From Ciceribacter ferrooxidans (GTDB taxonomy: Bacteria > Pseudomonadota > Alphaproteobacteria > Rhizobiales > Rhizobiaceae), in the NCBI RefSeq assembly GCF_004137355.1, contig NZ_SDVB01000170.1, positions 352,918 to 416,917 of the forward strand: 64,000 bases of DNA, given 5' to 3'. Positions within the stretch are counted from its first letter, which is position 1. Each line of letters opens with the position of its first letter. The position numbers were made by a program, and so were the translations under genes. Positions 37,517-46,869 of the stretch are shown here, piece by piece. A model generated the notes under the pieces. It saw only the letters and a program-made list of their open reading frames with translations. It ran no database searches and was not told the DNA's origin.

Positions 37517-38278
37517 ATGCCCCTGACGTTCAAACATCTCGCCGTTGCGGCTCTTGCTCTCCTGCCCGCAGCACTGCCGACAACGGTGAATGCCCTCGAC
37601 GAGCAGCAGAAGAAGGAATTCGGCGAGTTCATCAAGGAATACCTGATCGAGAACCCCGAGATCATGCTCGACGTGCAGGACGCACTCGAAAAGAAGCAGC
37701 AGGAGGCACGCCAGCAGCAGGCCTCGGCCGCGGTCGAGACCAACAAAGAGGCGCTCTTCACCTCGAAGTACGATCTCTCCCTCGGCAATCCGCACGGCGA
37801 CATCACGATCGTCGAGTTCTTCGACTACAATTGCGGCTACTGCAAGCGTGCGCTTTCCGACATGGACAGCATCATCGCAGCCGACAAGAACGTGCGCTTC
37901 GTGCTGAAGGAATTCCCGATCCTCGGGCCGGATTCGGAAGCCGCACACAAGGTATCGGACGCCTTCCGCAAGATCTCGCCGGAAAAATACGGTGAATTCC
38001 ATCGTGCACTGCTCGGCGGCGAGGGCCGCGCCGACGAGGCGCGCGCCATCGAAGTCGCCGCCTCACTCGGCGTCGAAGAGGCCGATATCCGCAAGAAGAT
38101 GGCGGAGAGCCCCAACGACGAGTCCGTCCGCGAAGCCTACCAGCTGGCGACCAGCCTCGGCATCACCGGTACCCCCTCCTACATCGTCGGCAACGAAGCC
38201 GTGTTCGGCGCCATCGGCTCGAAGGCGATCGAGGAGAAGGTCGCAAACGTCCGCAGTTGCGGCCGTACCGCCTGCTGA
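37517..38278 (+). CDS. DsbA/Com1-family thiol:disulfide interchange protein
   Basis: Periplasmic oxidoreductase, 253 residues. A signal peptide (about 1-26), an alpha-helical N-terminal extension (about 30-75, with a coiled-coil-like Glu/Gln-rich part), then a thioredoxin fold with active site CGYC at 106-109 and cis-Pro loop TGTPSYIVG. The Com1-like extension distinguishes it from E. coli DsbA. An ACGAGGA site precedes the start. It lies upstream of aroQ, separated by a strong hairpin, so it is probably a separate or attenuated unit. Whether it oxidises or isomerises cannot be told. Confidence 0.92.
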   Translation: MPLTFKHLAVAALALLPAALPTTVNALDEQQKKEFGEFIKEYLIENPEIMLDVQDALEKKQQEARQQQASAAVETNKEALFTSKYDLSLGNPHGDITIVEFFDYNCGYCKRALSDMDSIIAADKNVRFVLKEFPILGPDSEAAHKVSDAFRKISPEKYGEFHRALLGGEGRADEARAIEVAASLGVEEADIRKKMAESPNDESVREAYQLATSLGITGTPSYIVGNEAVFGAIGSKAIEEKVANVRSCGRTAC

Positions 38279-38340
38279 GCGCGGCCTTACGTCTTCCCTC
38301 CGCCTCTCCCTCTCGCAAAGTAGGGGGAACTCCGGTCTCG

Positions 38341-38369
38341 GGCCCGCAAGGGGCTTTCCCTTGCGGGCC
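38341..38369 (+). terminator. Strong hairpin between the dsbA-like gene and aroQ
   Basis: A 12-bp perfect stem (38341-38352 with 38358-38369, 5-nt loop) lies 62 bp after the dsbA-like stop. No U-run follows, so it may be a weak or Rho-assisted terminator, or an mRNA-stabilising hairpin. Confidence 0.55.
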
Positions 38370-38410
38370 TCTCAGTCTATAGGAGGCGGTTGAAGAGAGA
38401 CGGACCCCTC

Positions 38411-38848
38411 ATGAGCAAAACGATCTTCGTGCTGAACGGCCCCAATCTGAACATGCTCGGCAAACGCGAGCCCGGCATCTATGGCGGCAAGACCCTCGTC
38501 GATATCGAGGCCGACTGCAAGGAAGCCGGCGACGCTCTGGGCTTCCATGTCGACTTCCGCCAGAGCAACCACGAGGGCAAGCTCGTCGACTGGCTGCATG
38601 AGGCCAACGACGCGGCCGTCGGCGTTGCCATCAATCCCGGCGCGTACGGACACACCTCCATTGCCCTGCACGACGCGATCCGGGCGATTTCCGTTCCGGT
38701 CGTCGAAGTGCACATATCCAATATCCACGCGCGGGAAGAATTCCGCCACAAGTCGATGATCGCACCGGCCGCCAAGGGCATGATCTGCGGCTTCGGCCCC
38801 CACAGCTACATCCTGGCGCTGCACGCGCTGAAAAACATCACGCAATAA
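38411..38848 (+). CDS. aroQ: 3-dehydroquinate dehydratase, type II
   Basis: Third step of the shikimate pathway: dehydration of 3-dehydroquinate to 3-dehydroshikimate. The 145-residue size is that of the type II dodecameric enzyme. The catalytic region VLNGPNLNMLGKREPGIYG (Tyr and Arg side chains), INPGAYGHTSIAL and HISNIHAREEFR are all present. The ATG at 38411 is favoured by conservation; an AGGAGG lies about 24 nt upstream, so a TTG at 38390 cannot be excluded. First gene of a tight run aroQ-accB-accC-aat. Confidence 0.93.
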   Translation: MSKTIFVLNGPNLNMLGKREPGIYGGKTLVDIEADCKEAGDALGFHVDFRQSNHEGKLVDWLHEANDAAVGVAINPGAYGHTSIALHDAIRAISVPVVEVHISNIHAREEFRHKSMIAPAAKGMICGFGPHSYILALHALKNITQ

Positions 38849-38869
38849 CAAGAATATAGGACCTCACCC

Positions 38870-39340
38870 ATGGCTGAAAAGAAATCGGGAATCGATCAGG
38901 CGCTGATCCGTGACCTCGCGAACATCCTCAACGAGACCGATCTGACCGAGATCGAAGTCGAACAGGACGAACTGAGAATTCGCGTCTCGCGCTCCGGTCC
39001 GCAGATGGTCGCCATGCAGCAGGCCCCGGCCTACCAGCTTCCCGCGGCCGCCGCTGCCCCGGTTGCCGCCGCTCCGGCAATTGCAGCCGAGCCGGCACGC
39101 AATCTCGCAAATGCGGTCACCGCGCCGATGGTCGGCACCGCCTATCTCGCCCCCGCCCCGGGCGCCCGCCCCTTCATCGAAGTCGGCTCGATCGTCAAGG
39201 AAGGCCAGACGCTTCTCATCATCGAAGCAATGAAGACGATGAACCAGATCCCGGCCCCGCGCTCCGGCAAGGTCGTCGAAATCCTGATCGAGGATGCCCG
39301 GCCCGTCGAGTACGGCGAGCCCATGCTGATCATCGAGTGA
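38870..39340 (+). CDS. accB: Biotin carboxyl carrier protein of acetyl-CoA carboxylase
   Basis: Carries biotin between the carboxylase and transferase halves of acetyl-CoA carboxylase, the first step of fatty-acid synthesis. 156 residues: an N-terminal domain ([20 protein letters not shown]), an Ala/Pro-rich flexible linker (about 50-85) and the C-terminal biotinyl domain with [12 protein letters not shown], the Lys being the biotin site. It is followed by accC after 5 bp. Confidence 0.97.
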   Translation: MAEKKSGIDQALIRDLANILNETDLTEIEVEQDELRIRVSRSGPQMVAMQQAPAYQLPAAAAAPVAAAPAIAAEPARNLANAVTAPMVGTAYLAPAPGARPFIEVGSIVKEGQTLLIIEAMKTMNQIPAPRSGKVVEILIEDARPVEYGEPMLIIE

Positions 39341-39345
39341 GGCCC

Positions 39346-40695
39346 ATGAGCGGTATTTCGAAGATCCTGATTGCCAATCGCGGCGAAATCGCCCTGCGCG
39401 TCCTGCGCGCCTGCAAGGAGCTCGGCATCGCCACGGTGGCCGTGCACTCCACGGCGGACGCGGATGCGATGCATGTCCGGCTCGCCGACGAGAGCGTCTG
39501 CATCGGCCCGCCGCCTTCGCGCGAAAGCTATCTCAACATTCACCAGATCGTCGCGGCTTGCGAAATCACCGGCGCCGACGCCGTCCATCCGGGTTACGGC
39601 TTCCTCTCGGAGAACGCGAAGTTCGCCGACATCCTCGATGCGCACGGCATCACCTTCATCGGGCCGACGGCCGAGCACATCCGCCTGATGGGGGACAAGA
39701 TCACCGCCAAGCAGACGGCGATGGAACTCGGCATTCCCGTCGTTCCGGGCTCCGACGGCGAGGTGACGGAAGACAACCTGATGGCCACGGCGCACCGCAT
39801 CGGCTTTCCGGTTCTCATCAAGGCGACCGCCGGCGGCGGCGGCCGCGGCATGAAGGTGGCCAAGACCGAGGAAGACCTCGAAGAAGCCTTCAACACCGCC
39901 CGGACCGAAGCGGCTGCTGCCTTCGGCAACCCGGCCGTCTACATGGAAAAGTACCTCGGCAAGCCGCGGCACATCGAAATCCAGGTGCTCGGCGACGGTG
40001 AAGGCAACGCAATCCACCTCGGCGAGCGCGACTGCTCGCTGCAGCGCCGCCACCAGAAGGTCTGGGAAGAAGCGAACTCTCCGGCCCTCAACGTCGAGCA
40101 GCGGATGAAGATCGGCCAGATCTGCGCCGACGCCATGAAGAAGATGAAGTACCGCGGCGCCGGCACGATCGAGTTCCTCTACGAGAACGGCGAATTCTAC
40201 TTCATCGAGATGAACACCCGCCTGCAGGTGGAGCATCCGATCACCGAAGCGATCACCGGCATCGACCTCGTGCACGAGCAGATCCGCATCGCGTCGGGCG
40301 CTGGCCTATCGGTCACACAGGACGAGGTGACCTTCTCCGGTCACGCGATCGAATGCCGTATCAACGCCGAGGACCCGCGCACCTTCGTGCCCTCCCCCGG
40401 CACGATCACGCATTTTCACGCGCCGGGCGGCCTCGGCGTGCGCGTGGATTCGGGCGCGTACCAAGGCTACAAGATCCCGCCCTACTACGACAGCCTGATC
40501 GGCAAGCTCATCGTGCATGGACGTACCCGTGTCGAATGCATGATGCGGCTGCGCCGCGTGCTCGATGAGTTCGTCATCGACGGCATCAAGACAACCCTGC
40601 CGCTGTTCCAGGACCTGATCGCCAATCAGGACATCGCGAACGGCGACTACGACATCCACTGGCTGGAGGATTATCTGGCCAGAACTTCAGCCTGA
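39346..40695 (+). CDS. accC: Biotin carboxylase subunit of acetyl-CoA carboxylase
   Basis: ATP-dependent carboxylation of the biotin on AccB. 449 residues with the biotin-carboxylase N-domain ([17 protein letters not shown]), the ATP-grasp with glycine-rich [13 protein letters not shown], the [16 protein letters not shown] and the active-site segment [14 protein letters not shown]. The start at 39346 ([14 protein letters not shown]) follows the accB stop with TGAGG in between. accB and accC are almost certainly translated from one mRNA. Confidence 0.97.
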   Translation: MSGISKILIANRGEIALRVLRACKELGIATVAVHSTADADAMHVRLADESVCIGPPPSRESYLNIHQIVAACEITGADAVHPGYGFLSENAKFADILDAHGITFIGPTAEHIRLMGDKITAKQTAMELGIPVVPGSDGEVTEDNLMATAHRIGFPVLIKATAGGGGRGMKVAKTEEDLEEAFNTARTEAAAAFGNPAVYMEKYLGKPRHIEIQVLGDGEGNAIHLGERDCSLQRRHQKVWEEANSPALNVEQRMKIGQICADAMKKMKYRGAGTIEFLYENGEFYFIEMNTRLQVEHPITEAITGIDLVHEQIRIASGAGLSVTQDEVTFSGHAIECRINAEDPRTFVPSPGTITHFHAPGGLGVRVDSGAYQGYKIPPYYDSLIGKLIVHGRTRVECMMRLRRVLDEFVIDGIKTTLPLFQDLIANQDIANGDYDIHWLEDYLARTSA

Positions 40696-40704
40696 AGGAC
40701 GCCG

Positions 40705-41322
40705 ATGGCAGGACCGCGCAGCAGGGACTACTCGATCACTCCGGAGATCCTGCTGCGCGCCTATTCCATCGGCCTTTTTCCGATGGCGGAATCGGCCGAC
40801 GACCCGGAAATCTTCTGGGTGGAGCCGGAGCTTCGCGGCATAATCCCCCTCGACCAGTTCCACGTTTCGAAGAGCCTCGCGAAGGCGATCCGCCACAAGC
40901 CCTTCGACATCCGCTACGACACCGCCTTCGACCGTGTGCTCGACAAATGCGCGGAAGCGGCCGAGGACCGGCCGAGCACCTGGATCAACCAGACGATCAA
41001 GGATCTCTACGGCGCGCTCCACCGGATGGGACATGCCCACAGCGTCGAAGCCTGGGACGGCGACGAACTCGTCGGTGGGCTCTACGGCGTCTCCCTCGGT
41101 TCCGCCTTCTTCGGCGAGAGCATGTTCGCCCGGCGCACCAACGCCTCGAAAATCTGCCTCGTCCACCTCGTCGAACGCCTGAAGGAACGTGGTTTCACGC
41201 TGCTCGACACGCAGTTCACCACAGAGCACCTGAAGACCTTCGGCGCGATCGACGTGCCGAAGGACCAATATGGGCAATTGTTGGAAAAGGCAGTAGCCGG
41301 ACCGGATGTCGCGTTCGTCTAA
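40705..41322 (+). CDS. aat: Leucyl/phenylalanyl-tRNA--protein transferase
   Basis: Adds Leu or Phe from aminoacyl-tRNA to N-terminal Arg/Lys of proteins, marking them for ClpS/ClpAP (N-degron pathway). The 205-residue product has the AAT family motifs [68 protein letters not shown] and [11 protein letters not shown]. It follows accC by 9 bp, a recurrent rhizobial arrangement without an obvious metabolic link. Confidence 0.95.
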   Translation: MAGPRSRDYSITPEILLRAYSIGLFPMAESADDPEIFWVEPELRGIIPLDQFHVSKSLAKAIRHKPFDIRYDTAFDRVLDKCAEAAEDRPSTWINQTIKDLYGALHRMGHAHSVEAWDGDELVGGLYGVSLGSAFFGESMFARRTNASKICLVHLVERLKERGFTLLDTQFTTEHLKTFGAIDVPKDQYGQLLEKAVAGPDVAFV

Positions 41323-41346
41323 CGCGGCGACGCGGGCATCAGGACG

Positions 41347-42249
41347 TCAGAACAGCCCGACACCTCCCGGCTGCGTCACAGGGGCCTGCGGCATGGGCTG
41401 CCCCTCCGGTATCTCCTCGACACCCTGCGGAATATCGAGCGGCGGCAGGAGGTCTCCCGGCGCATTGTCCGGCACAGGTTGGGGTTCCTCGAGCGGTGGC
41501 AAGGCGTCTCCGGGCGCGTTCTCCGGTATCTCCTGGGGAGCGCCGAGCGGTGGCAGGGCATCGCCTGGAACGTTGTCTGGAATTTCCTGCGGGGCGCCGA
41601 GCGGAGGAACGGCATCCTGCGGCGGCGACGGTTGAAGCGTGCCGCTGTCCTGCGGCGCGGGTGCGGTCTCTGCCGGTGCTACCGCGCCTTCGCCCGCCGG
41701 CTGCGGCTGTTCGCTCACCGTCGGCTGCGGCTGGCTTTCCGAGCTTGCAGCCCGCTTCTGCGCTTCGGCGGCCTTCTCGGCTTCCGAGACCGGCACGGGG
41801 GCGGGATGGGCGGCGACGACACCCTCGGGCGCCGGAACGTCCGACGACTGCTTGCAGCCCGTCAGCCACACGTCGTAGATCGCATGCTCGACGGCGTTCA
41901 GCGCCGGGCTGTCGGCAAACATCCAGCCGGAAAAGATGCGGCGGATCTTGCGGTCGAGGGTGATCTCGTCGACCTCGATGAAGGCGTCGATCTTCTGGGC
42001 TTCCGTTTCGTCGCGGGAGTAGCAGACCTTCGGCGTCACCTGCAGCGCACCGAACTGCACGGTCTCGTTGACGTAGACATCAAAGGAGGTAATGCGCCCG
42101 GTGATCTTGTCGATGCCGGCGAACTGTGCGACCGGATTGGCGATACGCTCCGCTCTCGCCGGAGCGACGGGCGAGAGCAGGGAAACGGCGGTCGTCAGCG
42201 CAAGGAGTGAGGCCGCGCCAAGCCCGATGCCGTTTCCGAAAAGCTTCAT
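41347..42249 (-). CDS. DUF2155 family secreted protein with C-terminal Pro-rich repeats
   Basis: A 300-residue exported protein: signal peptide to about residue 33, then a DUF2155-type domain (about 40-135) with ITSFDVYVNETVQFGAL, the Cys in KVCYSRDE and FSGWMFADSPALNAVEHAIYDVWLTGC. From about 140 the chain is Pro/Ala/Glu-rich, and residues 212-283 hold four 18-residue tandem repeats of the type D-A-x-P-P-L-G-A-P-Q-E-I-P-x-N-x-P-G. The domain is common in alphaproteobacteria and of unknown function; the repeat tail is probably a flexible spacer. It converges with aat and precedes an NDUFA12-like gene, a typical Rhizobiaceae order. Confidence 0.85.
   Translation of the reverse strand: MKLFGNGIGLGAASLLALTTAVSLLSPVAPARAERIANPVAQFAGIDKITGRITSFDVYVNETVQFGALQVTPKVCYSRDETEAQKIDAFIEVDEITLDRKIRRIFSGWMFADSPALNAVEHAIYDVWLTGCKQSSDVPAPEGVVAAHPAPVPVSEAEKAAEAQKRAASSESQPQPTVSEQPQPAGEGAVAPAETAPAPQDSGTLQPSPPQDAVPPLGAPQEIPDNVPGDALPPLGAPQEIPENAPGDALPPLEEPQPVPDNAPGDLLPPLDIPQGVEEIPEGQPMPQAPVTQPGGVGLF
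41401..41616 (-). repeat. Four 54-bp tandem repeats in the DUF2155 gene
   Basis: Codons 212-283 form four in-frame copies of a 54-bp unit. The first three copies are the most alike (PPLGAPQEIP in units 1 and 2); the last is the most diverged. The repeat number is likely to vary between strains. Confidence 0.85.
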
Positions 42250-42344
42250 ATCTCCAGTCTCCAGCCGTCCTGCCGACGATGCTCCCCGGGGGAGAAGGCA
42301 ACGCCACCAAAGCGGCTAAACGTCAATTGTGGCCAAAACCGGTG

Positions 42345-42743
42345 TCAGTTGCCGGGCGTCCAGGCGTCGTAGTCGCCGGTTACGCGCGGACGCTCGCCCG
42401 GAACGGCAATCGAACCCTGCGGACGATAGGCGAGCGAGGAACCGGTATAGTTCGGACGGTGCGGCTTCTGCCACTCGCGCGCCTTGTAATCCTCCTTGGT
42501 CGGAGGAACATCCGTGCGGTGATGCATCCAGCCGTGCCAGTCGGCCGAAATCTTGGAAGCCTCGGCATAGCCGTTGTAGATGACCCAGCGGCGCGGGAGA
42601 CCGAAGGAGGTCATGCCGCCCTCGTAGTAGACATTGCCGAACTCGTCTTCGCCGACGCGCTTGCCATTGCGCCAGGTGAAGAAGCGCGTGCCCATGGTCT
42701 GGCCGTTCCACCAGGTGAAAAGTTGCAACAGAAGCTGCTTCAT
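42345..42743 (-). CDS. NDUFA12-like NADH:ubiquinone oxidoreductase accessory subunit
   Basis: A 132-residue protein matching the NDUFA12/B17.2 family, an accessory subunit of complex I in mitochondria and alphaproteobacteria. Family features: LFTWWNGQTMGTRFFTWRNGKRVGEDEFGNVYYEGG, split in two here as LFTWWNGQTMGTRFFTW and GEDEFGNVYYE, then RRWVIYNGYAEASKI, WHGWMHHRTDVPP and the C-terminal YKAREWQKPHRPN. The start at 42743 is chosen at MKQLLLQLF; the frame runs further upstream without conservation. It is not part of the nuo operon here. Confidence 0.92.
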   Translation of the reverse strand: MKQLLLQLFTWWNGQTMGTRFFTWRNGKRVGEDEFGNVYYEGGMTSFGLPRRWVIYNGYAEASKISADWHGWMHHRTDVPPTKEDYKAREWQKPHRPNYTGSSLAYRPQGSIAVPGERPRVTGDYDAWTPGN

Positions 42744-42848
42744 GTCTCGTCCTTCGGCTCCGACGCCCGAACGGCGCTCGGGTTCAACAGTTCCCCGCTT
42801 ATGCCGCCTCGGGGGCCGATTGTCCAGTGTTTCGCGGGCCTTCAACCG

Positions 42849-43316
42849 TCATTTCAGCTTCAACTTGAAGCCGATGTGACTGGCCTCGAAACCGAGCCGT
42901 CCGTAGAAGCGGTGGGCGTCCGTCCGCTTCGCGTTGGAGGTCAATTGCACCTGCCGCAATCCCTGCCGCCTCGCCTCGTCGAGACAGAAGCGGATCATCG
43001 CCTCGCCGATCCCCTGCCCTCGGCAATCCGCCCGCGTATGCACCGCCTCGATGATCATCGAGGAGCCACCGCGGCCGGTCAGGGTCGTGGTGATCAGGGT
43101 CTGGAAGGTTCCGAACACCTCCCCGTCTTTTGTGGCCACGTAGAGGGTCTCGTTCGGGGACTGCTCGATGCGGCGGAATGCCGCCATATAGCCGGGAAGT
43201 GCGGCGGGATCCGTCGTATCGCCGTGGCCGCCGAGCGAATCGCTTGCGAACATCGCGACGATCGCCGGCACATCGTCGTGCCCGGCCTTCCTGATGGTGA
43301 CAGACTCGGTTTCCAT
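42849..43316 (-). CDS. GNAT N-acetyltransferase
   Basis: A 155-residue GNAT enzyme. Acetyl-CoA binding loop CRGQGIGEAMIRF (about 108-120), preceded by EAVHTRAD and followed by QVQLTSNAKRTDAHRFYGRLGFEAS. It is a single gene, tail to head with the NDUFA12-like gene and divergent from the small secreted protein. The substrate is unknown. Confidence 0.85.
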   Translation of the reverse strand: METESVTIRKAGHDDVPAIVAMFASDSLGGHGDTTDPAALPGYMAAFRRIEQSPNETLYVATKDGEVFGTFQTLITTTLTGRGGSSMIIEAVHTRADCRGQGIGEAMIRFCLDEARRQGLRQVQLTSNAKRTDAHRFYGRLGFEASHIGFKLKLK

Positions 43317-43365
43317 ATATGGTCCTTCGCGAGCGGGAGCACCCGCAAATCAGGGGAACTGGGGG

Positions 43366-43809
43366 ATGACTTACATGATCTGTCGCAGCGCTTGCACGTT
43401 CTTTCTTGCGCTAATCTTGTCCATGCCGGCAGCATTCGCCGAGGAAGGCGGACGCAAGGGGATCGCCTTCGTACAGGCCCCGGAGATGAGCAGCGGCGTC
43501 TGCACCGGAGCCAACGCGGACGAGGCCTTCGCCTGCGCCCGGAAGCAGTGCGTCGACGGTGGCGGCACGGATGAGGATTGCGTCGCGATGAACTACTGTT
43601 TCCCGGCGCTCTACAGCGTCGAGGTCTCGATCCTGCATACCGAAGGCCTCCATTGGGAAGAATTCTACTGCGGTTGGGAGAGCAAGGAAGCGGCGCTCGC
43701 CGCGGCAAAGGTCGCCTGTGACAGGGAACGGCGTCCCGACCTCGCCGAATGCGCCGCCGTCCTCCTCTATGACGAGGACGGCAAGCAGGAGGAAGTCCCC
43801 CAGGAGTGA
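43366..43809 (+). CDS. Small secreted cysteine-rich protein
   Basis: A 147-residue protein with a signal peptide (about 1-25, cleavage after AFA). The mature part has several Cys residues (GVCTG, FACARKQCVDGG, DEDCVAMNYCFP, YCGWE, KVACD, AECAAV), suggesting disulfides, and resembles loosely DUF4189-type domains, but I would not assign it. GGGGG precedes the ATG. It is divergent from the GNAT gene at 42849 and convergent with another GNAT gene. Confidence 0.7.
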   Translation: MTYMICRSACTFFLALILSMPAAFAEEGGRKGIAFVQAPEMSSGVCTGANADEAFACARKQCVDGGGTDEDCVAMNYCFPALYSVEVSILHTEGLHWEEFYCGWESKEAALAAAKVACDRERRPDLAECAAVLLYDEDGKQEEVPQE

Positions 43810-43815
43810 GGACGC

Positions 43816-44322
43816 TCAGCCGAGCGGCTTTTCCATGATGATCGCCGGCAGGCCCGAATCCGGGCCGCCGCAGCTCGTCGTGCGATCGACCTCGACGAAG
43901 CCGTGCGCTTCGTAGAAGGCGATGGCCGCGGCGTTTCGCGGCTCGACCTCCAGACGCATGATCTCCGCATCCGGAAAGCAGGTTTCGAGCTCGGCGAAGA
44001 GATCGCGGCCTATCCCCATGCGCTGGCAGGACGGCCGCACGTAGAGCTGATGCAGCATGGCCGTCTTCGTCATCGTCTTCGACATGGCGGCATAGGCCAT
44101 GCCGCCCAGCCGGCGGCCGTCGTCGGCGACGAGGAACTCGCCGCCCTTCTTCTCCACCCGCGCCTTCAGGGCCGGCAGGGAATGCCAGGCATCGATGAGC
44201 TGCTGTACCTTCTCCGGTCCGTAGAAGCCGTCATAGGTGGCATGGAAGGTCTCCGCCAGCAGGCCGCGCAGCGCGTCGACATCGCGCTCGCTGGCCGTGC
44301 GGACGAAGAACAGCGCTGCCAT
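43816..44322 (-). CDS. GNAT N-acetyltransferase translationally coupled to gatB
   Basis: A 168-residue GNAT enzyme with YVRPSCQRMGIGRDLFAELE as the acetyl-CoA loop and RLEVEPRNAAAIAFYEAHGF. Its start overlaps the gatB stop in a TGATG, so translation is coupled. GNAT genes beside gatB are a repeated feature of this window. The function is unknown; it may simply ride on the gat operon. Confidence 0.85.
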   Translation of the reverse strand: MAALFFVRTASERDVDALRGLLAETFHATYDGFYGPEKVQQLIDAWHSLPALKARVEKKGGEFLVADDGRRLGGMAYAAMSKTMTKTAMLHQLYVRPSCQRMGIGRDLFAELETCFPDAEIMRLEVEPRNAAAIAFYEAHGFVEVDRTTSCGGPDSGLPAIIMEKPLG

Positions 44323-45824
44323 CACTCCTCTATACCGAGCTTCAGCTTGACGAGCGCCTGCACGGCCTGCGGATTGGCCTTGCCGCCGGTCGCCTTCATC
44401 ACCTGGCCGACGAACCAGCCGGCGAGCGTCGGCTTGGCGAGCACCTTGGCGACCTGGTCGGGATTGGCGGCGATGATGTCATCGACCGCCTTTTCGATCG
44501 CGCCGGTATCGGTCACCTGCTTCATGCCGCGGCTCTCGACGATCGCCGCCGGGTCACCGCCCTCGTTCCAGACGATCTCGAAGAGATCCTTGGCGATCTT
44601 GCCCGAGATCGTGCCGTCCTTGATGAGGTCGATGATGCCACCGAGCTGGGCGGGCGAAACCGGAGTCTCTTCAATGGCTTTGCCGGCCTTGTTCAACGCA
44701 CCGAGCAGATCGTTGATGACCCAGTTGGCAGCGGTCTTGCCGTCGCGGCCCTCGGCCACGGCCTCGAAGTAGTCCGCAATCGCCTTCTCCGAGACGAGCA
44801 CGGAAGCGTCATAGACCGAGAGGCCGAGATCGGCGACGAAACGCGCCTTCTTGTCGTCCGGCAGTTCCGGCAGGTCCTTCTTCAGCGCCTCGACGAAGGC
44901 GTCGTCGAATTCGAGCGGTAGAAGGTCCGGATCGGGGAAATAGCGGTAATCATGCGCCTCTTCCTTCGACCGCATGGCACGGGTTTCGCCCTTGCCGGGG
45001 TCGAAGAGGCGGGTTTCCTGGTCGATTTCGCCGCCGTCCTCGAGGATGGCGATCTGACGACGGGCCTCGTATTCGATCGCCTGGCCGATGAAGCGGATCG
45101 AGTTGACGTTCTTGATCTCGCAGCGCGTGCCGAAGGCGCCGCCCGGCTTGCGCACGGAGACGTTGACGTCGGCGCGCATCGAACCTTCGTCCATGTTGCC
45201 GTCGCAGGTGCCGAGGTAGCGCACGATCGAGCGCAGCTTGGTCATGTAGGCCTTGGCCTCGTCGGAGGAACGCATGTCGGGCTTCGACACGATTTCCATC
45301 AGCGCGACGCCAGAGCGGTTCAGATCGACATAGGACATGGTCGGATGCTGGTCGTGCATCGACTTGCCAGCGTCCTGCTCGAGGTGCAGGCGCTCGATGC
45401 CGATCTCGATGTCCTCGAAATTGCCCTGGCGGTCGGGGCCGAGCGAGATCACGATCCTGCCCTCGCCGACGATCGGATCCTTGAACTGCGATATCTGGTA
45501 GCCCTGCGGCAGGTCCGGATAGAAGTAATTCTTCCGGTCGAAGATCGAGCGCTTGTTGATCTTCGCCTTGAGGCCGAGGCCGGTGCGCACGGCCTGGGCC
45601 ACGCATTCCTCGTTGATCACCGGCAGCATGCCCGGCATTGCCGCATCGACGAGCGAAACGTTGGAATTCGGCGCATTGCCGAAGGTGGTCGAAGCGCCCG
45701 AGAAGAGCTTGGCGTTGCTGGTCACCTGGGCATGGACTTCCATGCCGATCACCACTTCCCAATCGCCGGTGGCGCCGGGGATCAAGCGTTTCGGGTCAGG
45801 CGTGCGCGTGTCAACAATGGTCAT
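44322..45824 (-). CDS. gatB: Asp/Glu-tRNA(Asn/Gln) amidotransferase subunit B
   Basis: Part of the GatCAB complex that turns misacylated Glu-tRNA(Gln) (and Asp-tRNA(Asn)) into the cognate form. The 500-residue size fits. It has the kinase-like cradle ([39 protein letters not shown]), the Zn/Mg region [17 protein letters not shown], and the C-terminal YqeY-like tail binding tRNA ([17 protein letters not shown]). gatA/gatC lie 3-5 kb away, separated by an inserted segment. Confidence 0.96.
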   Translation of the reverse strand: MTIVDTRTPDPKRLIPGATGDWEVVIGMEVHAQVTSNAKLFSGASTTFGNAPNSNVSLVDAAMPGMLPVINEECVAQAVRTGLGLKAKINKRSIFDRKNYFYPDLPQGYQISQFKDPIVGEGRIVISLGPDRQGNFEDIEIGIERLHLEQDAGKSMHDQHPTMSYVDLNRSGVALMEIVSKPDMRSSDEAKAYMTKLRSIVRYLGTCDGNMDEGSMRADVNVSVRKPGGAFGTRCEIKNVNSIRFIGQAIEYEARRQIAILEDGGEIDQETRLFDPGKGETRAMRSKEEAHDYRYFPDPDLLPLEFDDAFVEALKKDLPELPDDKKARFVADLGLSVYDASVLVSEKAIADYFEAVAEGRDGKTAANWVINDLLGALNKAGKAIEETPVSPAQLGGIIDLIKDGTISGKIAKDLFEIVWNEGGDPAAIVESRGMKQVTDTGAIEKAVDDIIAANPDQVAKVLAKPTLAGWFVGQVMKATGGKANPQAVQALVKLKLGIEE

Positions 45825-45948
45825 CTGGAGCTCTTGTCATGCTTGGGATTTCTGACCCCGTTGGGTAGAGCAAATGGCGCGGCGGCGCAAGGCTCGACGC
45901 GGCCGCGACGATCGATATGCCACGCCTCGCGGCGAGCTGTCGGAGACG

Positions 45949-46458
45949 TCAGAATTCCTGGCCGTAGCCGACCGGCTCGGGCGCGACGAAGGCCTTGGCG
46001 AGGCCGACCGTCTGAATGTCGCGATCGAGCTTGGGATTATAGGCGATGGTCAGCCAGTGCACGGAGTAGCCGTGCTTCTCGAAGAAATGCAGCCCCTCAC
46101 GGTTCATCGCGTGGGTTTCGAGCGTTGCCTTTTCGAAGCCGAGATGGCGGATTTCGTTCTCCACCGCTTCGAGCAAGGCCGTGCCGAGGCCCTGCCCCTG
46201 GAAAACCGGGTCGATCCAGAAGTCGGTGATGTCCTCGTCCAGGTTTTCGCGCGCCGCCCAGCCGGCCACATCGCCGTTCTGCTCGATCACCGTGATCGTG
46301 AGCCACTCGGAGCTCACAAAATTCCAGAAGGCGACACGCGCGTTCTCGACCATGGCCTTCGTTTCGCCGACCGGGATCATCGCCTTTTCCCAGGCGCGCA
46401 GCCCCACGTCGGCGAGGATGGCCGCCTCGTCCTGCCGTGCACTGCGGATCGTCATCAT
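45949..46458 (-). CDS. GNAT N-acetyltransferase upstream of gatB
   Basis: A 169-residue GNAT enzyme starting MMTIRSARQDEAAI at 46458 (AGGGGG upstream; ATG at 46455 also possible). The acetyl-CoA loop is FQGQGLGTALLEAVE, followed by FEKATLETHAMNREGLHFFEKHGY. It is clearly related to the frameshifted GNAT at 48676-49159: both have W-[TA]-A-R, a D-[LF]-W-[VI]-x-P strand, QGxGxGxALLE and THAxN. It is likely an old tandem duplicate, now separated from its sister by the yjhX/hydrolase segment. Confidence 0.85.
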   Translation of the reverse strand: MMTIRSARQDEAAILADVGLRAWEKAMIPVGETKAMVENARVAFWNFVSSEWLTITVIEQNGDVAGWAARENLDEDITDFWIDPVFQGQGLGTALLEAVENEIRHLGFEKATLETHAMNREGLHFFEKHGYSVHWLTIAYNPKLDRDIQTVGLAKAFVAPEPVGYGQEF

Positions 46459-46869
46459 GAAGTGCCCCCTGCTTTGCATCAGTAGAACACCGGCGATGCG
46501 GATTTACCAGCCCACCATCTCCGTCAGTCTCATGCCGGGAGAATATCATTTATAAACAATTCTCTACACTCCGTTCTGCATCTTAGCATTACGTTACGGA
46601 AGTTTTGGTAAGTCGATTGCCTGATTCGCCAAAGGATTGAGACGCGCATGTCGTCCTGCGCTTGACGCGCGCAGAGCCATGCGGCAAAAACAGCTCCACA
46701 CGATGGAGCGTTGATGTACGGTTTGTCACAGACCCGGTGAAGGCCCTGCCCGCGATCGATTACGATCTGCGCGCATGGGCCCGACGAGAACAGAACCCCG
46801 ATGCCTGACCGGCACCGGATACGTTTTCGTGCGTCCTACTGAAAGGACGCGAATACCGGATCAACGACA
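46459..46869. other. Divergent spacer GNAT / yjhX-like gene with a palindrome
   Basis: About 410 bp, AT-rich near the GNAT start. A dyad GAGAAT-N14-ATTCTC at 46539-46564 is a possible regulator site about 80 bp upstream of the GNAT start. No gene of 60 codons or more with recognisable features was found. Confidence 0.5.

Noticed and set aside
46620-46760. Possible CRISPR-like or sRNA structure upstream of yjhX
   Set aside because: No repeat unit and no terminator; only a few short inverted repeats.
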